From Rhodobacter sp. (GTDB lineage: Bacteria > Pseudomonadota > Alphaproteobacteria > Rhodobacterales > Rhodobacteraceae): DNA of 39,373 bases. Position numbers and translations under genes: made by a program. The notes beneath the pieces were generated by a model. That model made no database searches. It was not told the origin of the DNA and saw nothing but the letters and a program-made list of their open reading frames with translations. The DNA is taken from contig JASJDP010000039.1 of assembly GCA_030065095.1 (NCBI GenBank), positions 1 to 39,373 of the forward strand. The letters run 5' to 3'. Shown piece after piece: positions 7,265 to 13,446 of this stretch. Position 1 is the first letter of the stretch, and the number at the start of each line of letters is the position of its first letter.

Positions 7265-9529
7265 ATGACCCTAAGCGTCCTGATTATGATGGATGACGGT
7301 ATCGATTTCGAGCGCTATACCGACCTCGCCGAGTTCGTGCCCACCAACTACAACGCGATGAAGGCCGCCGGCGTTCACTTCGAGAAAGCGTTTGCCAGCG
7401 TGCCGGTCTGCAATGCCAGCCGCGCCGGCATGCAGCTGATGCAGTGGCCGCATAAAACGCTGGTCTTCAACAACATGGTCGAGCCCTATCCGCTCAACGA
7501 TTTCGACCAGACCTTCGGCGCGCTGCTGAAGGGCGCCGGGGTGGATGTCTATTGCAACGGCAAGATCTATCATCCGACCAGCGCCACCGATGCGCTGGCC
7601 ACCGCGAAATTCGGCGATGGCGCAAGCGCAACCTCGGGCTATGTGCCGTTTACGGCGACCACGACCAGCCTCAGCGGGATCACGGTTCACGGCACCTATC
7701 CGGTGCTTGCGAGCCTGTCTGATTTCACCGTGTCGCCCGACTATATCGCCGTGACCGATGCGATCGCCGCGATCAACGCGCATAGCTCTGGCGACAAGCT
7801 GGTGATGTGCGGCATCTACCTGCCGCACACCCCGATCGTTGTCTCGGCCACGAGCCTGGCGCTGTTTTCAGGCCTTACGACCGATGACCTGAAGGACGCG
7901 ATGGCGATCGCCGACAATATCGGGTTTTACGGGCGGCACGCCTTCACCGGCATGAACCAGAACGCCAGCGATGCCGAAAAGCTGGCGCGGCTGCAATATT
8001 ATCTCGCCGCCTTGAAGGATGTCGACGATCAGCTCGGGCGCTTTCGGACTGCGATCGCAGCCAACCCAGACACTGATAAATGCAGCATTATCACCTCGGA
8101 CCACGGCATGCAGATCGGTGACGGCGTGGCCGTGATCGGCAAAGGCGCGCCGACGCCGTCGGCGTGCCGCATCCCGCTGGTGGTCGAGGGTTCGGGCGCG
8201 TCGAACGGGTACGATTCAAACGAGGTCGAAACCAAGCCGGTGTCCCTGATCGATGTCGGTGCCACGCTGCTTGAGCGCCACGGTGTGACCGTCCCGTCGG
8301 ATGTCGATGCGCGCAGCCTGGAGACACGTTTGACCGGCGGAAACCTGACCCAGCGACCCGTCATCGCACAATGGCTGGGATCCTGCCTGGTGATGGATCA
8401 GGCCGGGCTCTACTACGGCATCGCCACGCCGGCGAAAGAGGCGCGCGACGGTGAGGGGTTCCTGTTCCGGCAATACGACTACAGCCTCGATCCCTGGGCC
8501 GCCGGCGATCCGATGGAAAGCCTGGGCATCGCCAAGCGCGAGGAAATGATTGCCGATCTGCTGAGCCAGTTCCGCATGAATTACGTGGATGATGCGATCA
8601 AGCGCGTCGACGATCTGGAGGCATCCCAGGGGTCGATCTACAGCCTTGGGGCCAAGGAAGCGGTTATCGAAGGGTCGCGGCATGGCGATGTCTACATGCT
8701 GCGCGAAGGCCAGGTGATCGAGATCGTGGAGCCCGAGGACGGAGCGGGCACTGATATGGTCAATTTCGTCGGCGAGCTGGACCATGATTTCGCCGTGCCG
8801 GACAATATCGAGACGCTGCTGTTTGCCCAGGAGGCCAGCGTCAAGGCCGGCGCCCACCCGAAGATCTTCGGCAACATCTCGAATGCGACCAACATCTTCA
8901 TGCCCTCGGGAGCGTCCTACGTCATTGCCGGGCTGGGCGGCGATTTCATCAAGGCGGGCGCGGACAGTTCCGGCAGCGTCATCGATGCCGGCGGCGGCGA
9001 TGACGAGGTCCGGGGCAATGTGCTGCAGACCGACGGGCTGACCATCGACGGCGGCGCAGGGAACGACACCATCCGCGGATCGTCGGGCGATGACCTGGTC
9101 GAGGGCGGCACGGGCAACGATCATCTGATCGGCATCGGCGGCGATGACACGCTGCGCGGCGGCGCAGGGAACGACACCATCCGCGGATCGTCGGGCGATG
9201 ACAGCATCGTTGGCGGTGCGGGCGACGACTCGATCGACGCCGGCGGCGGCACCAACACGGTCGATGTGGCCAGCGGCAGCGACGACGTTTTGATCAACGA
9301 GGATCAGACGACGACGATCACCGGCTGGAACGCCAATGCTGAGCTCAAGGTCGATGTATCGGAATTCAGCAATGTCACCGACCAGGCCTCGATCTACGCC
9401 GCCGCCGCGGACGTTTCCGGCGATGTTGTGGTCACGCTCGACGGGGCCAGTACCGGCAGTTGCGTGATCACCATCCAGGGCGTCGCCAAGGGCGTCGGAT
9501 TTTTGCAGGCGCAATGTACCGCAACCTGA
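7265..9529 (+). CDS. Virion-associated sulfatase fused to RTX calcium-binding repeats
   Basis: 754 residues from ATG 7265, with GGAG 8 bases upstream. The first ~430 residues look like an S1 sulfatase: Asp-Asp-Gly at 10-12 for metal binding, a C49-N-A-S-R53 formylglycine motif (C-x-P/A-x-R), a His in LPHTP at 188, and SDHG at 278-281 with D279/H280 for metal, in the order found in iduronate-2-sulfatase-like enzymes. Residues about 573-662 carry GGxGxD nonapeptide (RTX) repeats that bind calcium. It would hydrolyse sulfate esters, presumably on host surface polysaccharide, after Cys49 is converted to formylglycine by a host enzyme. No signal peptide. Position after two fibre genes and before lysis genes suggests a tailspike; a phage-carried metabolic or secreted enzyme is the alternative. 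Confidence 0.85.
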   Translation: MTLSVLIMMDDGIDFERYTDLAEFVPTNYNAMKAAGVHFEKAFASVPVCNASRAGMQLMQWPHKTLVFNNMVEPYPLNDFDQTFGALLKGAGVDVYCNGKIYHPTSATDALATAKFGDGASATSGYVPFTATTTSLSGITVHGTYPVLASLSDFTVSPDYIAVTDAIAAINAHSSGDKLVMCGIYLPHTPIVVSATSLALFSGLTTDDLKDAMAIADNIGFYGRHAFTGMNQNASDAEKLARLQYYLAALKDVDDQLGRFRTAIAANPDTDKCSIITSDHGMQIGDGVAVIGKGAPTPSACRIPLVVEGSGASNGYDSNEVETKPVSLIDVGATLLERHGVTVPSDVDARSLETRLTGGNLTQRPVIAQWLGSCLVMDQAGLYYGIATPAKEARDGEGFLFRQYDYSLDPWAAGDPMESLGIAKREEMIADLLSQFRMNYVDDAIKRVDDLEASQGSIYSLGAKEAVIEGSRHGDVYMLREGQVIEIVEPEDGAGTDMVNFVGELDHDFAVPDNIETLLFAQEASVKAGAHPKIFGNISNATNIFMPSGASYVIAGLGGDFIKAGADSSGSVIDAGGGDDEVRGNVLQTDGLTIDGGAGNDTIRGSSGDDLVEGGTGNDHLIGIGGDDTLRGGAGNDTIRGSSGDDSIVGGAGDDSIDAGGGTNTVDVASGSDDVLINEDQTTTITGWNANAELKVDVSEFSNVTDQASIYAAAADVSGDVVVTLDGASTGSCVITIQGVAKGVGFLQAQCTAT
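9049..9202 (+). repeat. 46-bp exact duplication within RTX repeats
   Basis: Bases 9049-9094 and 9157-9202 are identical over 46 bp, offset by 108 bp (36 codons, four nonapeptides). The encoded GGAGNDTIRGSSGDD block therefore occurs twice. Identity at third positions suggests a recent duplication or conversion inside the calcium-binding array. Confidence 0.85.
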
Positions 9530-9562
9530 TCGGCGCGGGTCGGAATGTGATCGGAAAGTGAA

Positions 9563-9715
9563 ATGACAGAGGAAGCGCACCGCGCATTCCGGGAGGGCAA
9601 GATGGCGGAGGCAATCGACAGTCTGAAGCGCCGCATGGGCCGGCTGGAAGCGGGCGTCCTTGGCGTGCTGACCTTTGCAGCGGTCCTCTATCTCAGAAGC
9701 AGGGGGTTCGTCTGA
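9563..9715 (+). CDS. Small membrane protein, holin or XhlA-like candidate
   Basis: A 50-residue gene starting at ATG 9563, with GGAAAG upstream, and ending in a stop that overlaps the next ATG. An amphipathic helical N-terminus (about 25 residues, with SLKRRMGRLEAG) is followed by one membrane segment (VLGVLTFAAVLYL) and a short basic tail. That layout matches XhlA-type hemolysin/holin-accessory proteins. It opens the lysis cluster. Function is inferred from topology and place. Confidence 0.68.
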   Translation: MTEEAHRAFREGKMAEAIDSLKRRMGRLEAGVLGVLTFAAVLYLRSRGFV

Positions 9716-10122
9716 TGGGGATCGCATCTTATGTGTTGGGCCCGCTGGCCGGCGTGGTGCTGGCCGTCGGGGCCGCCCCGTTTTTGGTCGAGCCACCGGC
9801 AATAGAGGTCCATTCGCTGACCTTCGGCGGCGAGATGGTCACACAGGACAGGACCGTCGCATCGGAGTCAGAGACCTTCTTTGCGCGCTGGCGCGCCGAG
9901 GTCGTCGATGTGGCGACGGGCGCCGCGGTGCCGGGCTGCAAGGGGCAGGGCGAATGGGACTATCCCGCCGGCCGCAAGGCCGCAACCATGACGCTGCCCC
10001 GCTGGGTCGGCTCAGAGGCCTGCACGGCCGAACGGCTGCCTGACCAATTCTACCTCAGAGCAACATGGATCTGGGGTGACGATCAGACCGGCGCGAAGAG
10101 CCGGATCTATCAACGAAACTAG
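9715..10122 (+). CDS. Membrane-anchored protein of the lysis cluster
   Basis: 135 residues; its ATG overlaps the stop of the preceding small membrane gene. One N-terminal hydrophobic segment (residues about 4-25) anchors a beta-rich domain with two cysteines (VPGCKG and SEACTAE) that could form a disulfide in the periplasm. I do not recognise the family. It lies between a holin-like gene and the endolysin and ends 10 bases before the endolysin start, so a role in lysis or envelope modification is likely but unproven. Confidence 0.65.
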   Translation: MGIASYVLGPLAGVVLAVGAAPFLVEPPAIEVHSLTFGGEMVTQDRTVASESETFFARWRAEVVDVATGAAVPGCKGQGEWDYPAGRKAATMTLPRWVGSEACTAERLPDQFYLRATWIWGDDQTGAKSRIYQRN

Positions 10123-10132
10123 GAGAAACTTC

Positions 10133-11017
10133 ATGCGACTGATACCGAACTGGCAGGAAATCCTGCTGGATGCGGCCTCGATGCGCGCGGCCTTCGGCGT
10201 GCTTTGGATACTGGCTTTCCCCGAAATCGCCTATGCGTTTCTCGGGTTCGACATCGTGTCGCCCTACGTCAAATGGTGGGCGGCGCTGATCTTCGTTGCC
10301 GTGACCCTCATCGGCCGGATTATCGATCAGGGCATCAGCGACGGCACGCGCGCTGCACCGTCGACCGTCTTGGCGAGGATACGCGCCGGCGTCCTATGGC
10401 TGGGCCTGATCACGGTTGTGATGGTCGGCCTGTCGGTCGGCGGCTGGGGCCTGGCGCTGGTCTCTCCGGCCGAAGCGATGTCCGTACCGCCCGAACAGAA
10501 GGTTGAGGCAATCGCTCCAGTCGAGGCGCCGCCAACGCCTGCGATGGAAAAGCGGGGAACGGTTTCCGCAGAGGAGTTTGCGGCAGTGGCCGTGCCGTTC
10601 GTCGGTAAGTGGGAGGGGCTGCGGCTGAAGGCCTATCAGGACATCGTCGGCGTCTGGACGATCTGCTACGGCCACACGCGCACCGCCGCCCCGGGCCAGG
10701 TCAAGACCAAGGCCAAATGCGATGAACTGCTGCGCCAGGAGCTGCTGGAATATCGGGATGAATTGCACCGGTATTTCACAGGCGAAACGCTCGTTGCCCG
10801 CCTGACCCCGGCGCGCGATACTGCCTTTACCTCGCTTGCCTTCAATGTCGGCTGGGCTGGCGCCGGAAAGTCGACCGCCGTCCGCCGGCTGAATGACGGC
10901 GACATCAGGGGCAGCTGCATTGCCCTGACCTGGTGGAACAAGGCCGGCGGCCGCGTGGTGCAGGGTCTGGTCAACCGCCGGACCGAGGAACATGCGCTTT
11001 GCACGCTGGGACTCTGA
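10133..11017 (+). CDS. Three-helix membrane domain fused to GH24 lysozyme (holin-endolysin fusion candidate)
   Basis: 294 residues, ATG 10133 with AGGAGA upstream. Residues 1-110 hold three predicted membrane helices (about 19-38, 47-64, 84-110) and begin MRLIPNWQEIL, like the small alphaproteobacterial phage holin-like DUF7940 proteins. A Pro/Ala/Glu linker (111-145) leads to a lysozyme domain with the E-8-D-5-T triad: E161, D170, T176, in WEGLRLKAYQD and WTICYGHT. It would cleave peptidoglycan glycan strands. The N-terminal domain may hold the enzyme in the inner membrane (signal-anchor-release style) or form the hole itself. Upstream in-frame codons from 10076 have no ribosome site. The spanin gene starts at its stop. 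Confidence 0.88.
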   Translation: MRLIPNWQEILLDAASMRAAFGVLWILAFPEIAYAFLGFDIVSPYVKWWAALIFVAVTLIGRIIDQGISDGTRAAPSTVLARIRAGVLWLGLITVVMVGLSVGGWGLALVSPAEAMSVPPEQKVEAIAPVEAPPTPAMEKRGTVSAEEFAAVAVPFVGKWEGLRLKAYQDIVGVWTICYGHTRTAAPGQVKTKAKCDELLRQELLEYRDELHRYFTGETLVARLTPARDTAFTSLAFNVGWAGAGKSTAVRRLNDGDIRGSCIALTWWNKAGGRVVQGLVNRRTEEHALCTLGL

Positions 11018-11322
11018 TGTTCGATCTCAACCCGATCACCGGTGGCGTGCTCGCCCTGGCGCTGGCCGGGGCAGGCGTACAGACGGTCAGGGCGCAACGG
11101 GCGGTCATTGACGCCCGAGACGCCCAGATAGCTCTGAAGGACGCCGAGATGGCCGAGGCCCGCGCTATTGGCGAGCTGCAGACCTGCGCCGCCCGAATAG
11201 TCAACATGAAAGAAGCTTTGAAATCCAATGCGAGCATACCTGACGATCTCACTGATTTCGCTGTCCCTGATCACTGGATGCGCGGGGAGGAAACCAGAGC
11301 CGATTCCGCCGGTCCAGACTGA
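11017..11322 (+). CDS. Rz: Rz-like inner-membrane spanin
   Basis: 101 residues from ATG 11017, overlapping the endolysin stop. A single N-terminal hydrophobic segment (ITGGVLALALAGAGVQTV) is followed by an Ala/Glu/Asp-rich coiled coil (DARDAQIALKDAEMAEARAIGEL), the topology of an i-spanin. It would pair across the periplasm with the lipoprotein encoded by the gene nested at 11228 to fuse inner and outer membranes in the last step of lysis. Spanins diverge strongly; the call rests on topology and on the nested partner. Confidence 0.82.
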   Translation: MFDLNPITGGVLALALAGAGVQTVRAQRAVIDARDAQIALKDAEMAEARAIGELQTCAARIVNMKEALKSNASIPDDLTDFAVPDHWMRGEETRADSAGPD

Positions 11323-11470
11323 GGCGCTGTTCTGCGATCTGGTCACGGAAAACTTCCGCTACACCCAAGCTGAAATCGACGGGCGCATTGCGGCCGGCTG
11401 GTCGCCAAACCTGCGCCGCGAGTTTCAGATCAATGCACATCGCGACCGCGAGTGCCCTGATACCGCCTAA
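11228..11470 (+). CDS. Rz1: Rz1-like outer-membrane lipoprotein spanin, nested start
   Basis: 80 residues starting at 11228 in the +1 frame inside the Rz-like gene and running about 150 bases past its end. The N-terminus is a lipoprotein signal (MRAYLTISLISLSLITGC) with a lipobox ending at Cys18, followed by a Pro-rich stretch (KPEPIPPV) typical of o-spanins. It ends tail to tail with the leftward gene at 11467, sharing 4 bases. Nested or overlapping Rz1 is the classic lambda arrangement. Confidence 0.88.
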   Translation: MRAYLTISLISLSLITGCAGRKPEPIPPVQTEALFCDLVTENFRYTQAEIDGRIAAGWSPNLRREFQINAHRDRECPDTA

Positions 11471-11754
11471 TCTTCCTGGACAACCTTGAACCGGGGAACC
11501 GGGTCGCCGTCTCTCACGATCTGCTCGATATGCCAGGTGCAGGTGCGGGACGTGCACCCCGGAGCCTTGCATCGGAAGTCCTGTTCGATGTGGTCCAATC
11601 TGGTGAAGCAGCTATGCCGAACATGCAGCTGCTGCGGATAGACCCGGTAGACACGGTCGCAGGTCACGCATTGCATGACCAGCACATCCGCTCCGGTCAG
11701 CTGGAACAGCTTCACGGCATAGCGTGGACCGAGAACGATCTCCTGGCTGGGCAT
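11467..11754 (-). CDS. SOS-controlled zinc-finger-like protein (candidate induction factor)
   Basis: 95 residues from ATG 11754. It has paired cysteines (C-x2-C in QCVTCDR and C-x4-C in RCKAPGC, with further Cys/His between), suggesting a small zinc-binding fold of a kind common at this position in alphaproteobacterial phages. Its promoter carries a LexA box about 28 bases upstream of the start, so it should be expressed after DNA damage. It stands alone, facing the lysis cluster. By analogy with the LexA-controlled Tum antirepressor of coliphage 186 it could promote induction, but there is no sequence evidence for antirepressor activity. Confidence 0.75.
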   Translation of the reverse strand: MPSQEIVLGPRYAVKLFQLTGADVLVMQCVTCDRVYRVYPQQLHVRHSCFTRLDHIEQDFRCKAPGCTSRTCTWHIEQIVRDGDPVPRFKVVQED

Positions 11755-11781
11755 CTGGTTCTTCGAATGGCGGGCGGATTT

Positions 11782-11796
11782 GTTCGATCTTTGTTC
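11782..11796. promoter_or_regulatory. LexA (SOS) box, alphaproteobacterial type
   Basis: GTTC-N7-GTTC (GTTCGATCTTTGTTC), the exact alphaproteobacterial LexA consensus direct repeat. It lies immediately downstream of the -10 of the leftward promoter and covers the expected transcription start, a position where LexA would block initiation of the gene at 11467-11754. Confidence 0.82.
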
Positions 11797-11798
11797 TA

Positions 11799-11827
11799 AC
11801 TATGCCCGTGCCGGCACGATTCGACAA
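11799..11827 (-). promoter_or_regulatory. Leftward SOS promoter
   Basis: Read on the minus strand: -35 TTGTCG (11827-11822), a 17-base spacer, and -10 CATAGT (11804-11799), each matching 4 of 6 consensus positions. The spacer contains a GTGCCGGCAC palindrome (11808-11817). Start is expected near 11792, giving a leader of about 38 bases before ATG 11754. Confidence 0.62.
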
Positions 11828-11966
11828 GTCGGTGCCCTTTCCAACCCATCCGCAGCGGCATTGGTGCCGCTATCGATGCGTCAGTTGTCAACCTGATCGG
11901 CCTCTTTGACCCGGCCTGCCCCGCCGCAATGTTCAGTGGTCGATTTCGGAACGTTCCGCGAACCGA

Positions 11967-11983
11967 CTGTACGGGATTTGTAC
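11967..11983. repeat. Putative integrase arm-type site, left copy
   Basis: CTGTACGGGATTTGTAC occurs here and, identically and in the same orientation, at 12197-12213, one copy on each side of the tRNA-derived core (105 bp left and 61 bp right of it). Paired identical sites flanking the crossover region are what tyrosine integrases use as arm sites. Confidence 0.6.
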
Positions 11984-11992
11984 GGGCTTGAA

Positions 11993-12012
11993 CTGCATTT
12001 TGCTGCATTCTG
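11993..12012. repeat. Tandem decamer pair in attP
   Basis: CTGCATTTTG followed directly by CTGCATTCTG, two 10-bp units differing at one base. A 10-bp period puts both on the same DNA face, as for an excisionase or bending-protein site. Function is inferred from location. Confidence 0.45.
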
Positions 12013-12087
12013 TTGCAAGAAACTGCAGGCCTGGGGAATTGTTTGGTTTGTAGCAGTCGTATAGGTGTTTGAAAACAAAGTGTATTA

Positions 12088-12135
12088 TGGTGCTGCCGGA
12101 GAGATTTGAACTCTCGACCTCTCCCTTACCAAGGG
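12088..12135 (-). other. attP: attP core: 3' half of a tRNA-Thr(GGT) gene
   Basis: On the minus strand these 48 bases read as the anticodon loop TTGGTAA with its stem, the variable region, a T arm with loop TTCAAAT, the acceptor 3' strand, discriminator A and encoded CCA of tRNA-Thr with anticodon GGT. The 5' half is absent. Phages that integrate into tRNA genes carry such a fragment so that the host gene is rebuilt on integration. It lies just beyond the integrase stop, the standard int-attP arrangement. Confidence 0.9.
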
Positions 12136-12154
12136 AAAATCCAATCCAGAAAAA

Positions 12155-13246
12155 TCAGCCTGTTTTCAGAGCTTTGGCCGTGCGACGGGTGTCTGGCTGT
12201 ACGGGATTTGTACCGGCGCGGCCGCGGATATCGCGCTCGTCCTGGTCGCTGTGAGCGTAGATCCCATCGGGCAAAGACGGGTCCTTCCACCGGCCCGCGC
12301 GCGCTGCGGTGATCGGGTCGAGGCCCTGGCGCACACGCATCTCGGTGTAGAAACCGTGGCGGCCGGCAGCGTGCGGGGTGATATAGTCGATGCCGGCGCG
12401 CCGGCAGGCGGTGCGCCAGGCTTTTAGCGGGCCAGTGCGGCTGGCATAGCCGAACACCGTTGGCGGAAAGCGGCGCCTGTGGACCCGGTCATAGGGGCAG
12501 CGCGCAGGCAGATTGGCCAGACGCGCGACCATAGCTGGTGAGATCGCCACCCATTGCGCGGGGTGGCCCTTTGACGCCTGCAGCCAGACCCTACCGCGCG
12601 GCAGATCCAGGTCATTCGGCGTGAGCGCGATGGCCTGGCCGATCCGGGCGGCGGTTTCGAACATGAACTCGGCTAGCGTGGCCAGATATGGCCCGGCCTC
12701 GGCCGCGAAAGCATCGAGCCAGGCGCGGTCGGCGGGCTTGCGTTCCTGCCGGCTGAGCTTGCCGCGCCGGTGATCCTGATCGATGCGTTCCTGCGCGCTG
12801 AAACCCTTAATTCGGATGGGCGGGCATAGCCCGTGGTCATGCGCATGGTTGATCACAGCGCTGATCGGGGTCAGCACCTGGCGCCGCCAGGTGTCGGTCG
12901 CTGCGGCAGGGTAAAGCCGGGGGGCGAGCTCGCGCGCCTCGCGCGGCGTGATCGCGACCGCCGGCCGGTGGCCGATCGCCTCGACGATGGGCAGCAGGAA
13001 CTTCGCTTCGGCCGGTTTGGCCGGGTAAAGCATCACCGCGGCGGCAAAACTCAGCTGGTCCGCCGCGTCGCCAAGGATGTGACGACGCCTTTGCCGATCG
13101 GTTTCTTCCGCGATCCAGGCGCGTGCGCCTGCCTCTGAAGATGCGCTAGTGCTGCAGCGGTAGTAGCCTGTGACGGGCCGGCCGTCGACCTCGACGCGGC
13201 CCCTGGCCCACCAGGTGTTTCCCCGCCGGAAAGGTTCGAGGGGCAT
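12155..13246 (-). CDS. int: Tyrosine-recombinase integrase
   Basis: 363 residues from ATG 13246, with GGAGG 7 bases upstream; the longer frame to 13318 lacks such a site. It catalyses site-specific recombination between attP and the host tRNA-Thr gene. The catalytic half shows Arg in FETAARIGQAI, a Lys turn (ASKGHPAQWV), an H...RHGF box (PHAAGRHGF), Trp in AGRWKD, and the nucleophile in DGIYAHSDQDE. The N-terminus (RRGNTWWARGRVEVDGRP) is the arm-binding domain of a family common in Rhodobacterales. A putative arm site (12197-12213) lies in its own 3' end. The excisionase-like gene overlaps its first 65 codons. Confidence 0.93.
   Translation of the reverse strand: MPLEPFRRGNTWWARGRVEVDGRPVTGYYRCSTSASSEAGARAWIAEETDRQRRRHILGDAADQLSFAAAVMLYPAKPAEAKFLLPIVEAIGHRPAVAITPREARELAPRLYPAAATDTWRRQVLTPISAVINHAHDHGLCPPIRIKGFSAQERIDQDHRRGKLSRQERKPADRAWLDAFAAEAGPYLATLAEFMFETAARIGQAIALTPNDLDLPRGRVWLQASKGHPAQWVAISPAMVARLANLPARCPYDRVHRRRFPPTVFGYASRTGPLKAWRTACRRAGIDYITPHAAGRHGFYTEMRVRQGLDPITAARAGRWKDPSLPDGIYAHSDQDERDIRGRAGTNPVQPDTRRTAKALKTG
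12197..12213. repeat. Putative integrase arm-type site, right copy (inside int)
   Basis: Second copy of CTGTACGGGATTTGTAC, in the same orientation as 11967-11983, within the last codons of int (encoding part of GTNPVQPD). Confidence 0.55.
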
Positions 13247-13446
13247 GTGCTGTCCTCCAGGATTCTGTCCAACTGTCGCGGTGTGATCAGCATGGCCCCC
13301 TTGCCGATGACGTGGCAAGCGCCCAATTCCCGCGCCTTGGTGCGCAGCGTGCGCGCTGACACGGTCATGCCTCGGGCCTCAAAGGTGGCGACCCATTCTT
13401 CGGGGGTCCGGCCAGTGTCCAGAATGTCAGCACCGGTGTCAGGCAT
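13051..13446 (-). CDS. Excisionase-like DNA-binding protein overlapping int
   Basis: 131 residues from ATG 13446, overlapping the stop of the upstream gene. Residues about 13-60 (TPEEWVATFEARGMTVSARTLRTKARELG, then CHVIGKGAMLITPRQLDRIL) form a winged-helix/MerR-like Xis fold of the kind that precedes integrases in alphaproteobacterial phages. The last ~65 codons (starting CPSNLSGG, with a KKP and VV-rich end) lie over the integrase start in another frame. Similar Cys-Pro-Ser tails occur in relatives, so I judge the overlap real and not a shadow. It would bend attP DNA and favour excision. Confidence 0.75.
   Translation of the reverse strand: MPDTGADILDTGRTPEEWVATFEARGMTVSARTLRTKARELGACHVIGKGAMLITPRQLDRILEDSTCPSNLSGGETPGGPGAASRSTAGPSQATTAAALAHLQRQAHAPGSRKKPIGKGVVTSLATRRTS

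Larger units (their letters stand above)
11828..12154. other. Non-coding attachment-site region (attP arms and core)
   Basis: No gene is seen between the SOS promoter and the integrase stop. The stretch is less GC-rich than its surroundings and holds a 17-bp putative arm site (11967-11983), a tandem pair of CTGCATTYTG decamers (11993-12012), an AT-rich segment (about 12030-12087) and the tRNA-derived core (12088-12135). This is the usual make-up of a phage attP. Confidence 0.8.

Noticed and set aside
8216-9802. Long minus-strand open frame (528 codons) opposite the sulfatase
   Set aside because: It is antisense to a gene with clear motifs and its length follows from high GC in the sense codons; its translation shows no domain and it crosses two sense genes.
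12088-12135. Complete tRNA gene
   Set aside because: Only the 3' half (from the anticodon stem) is present; no D arm or 5' acceptor strand lies upstream on the minus strand, so it is an attachment core.
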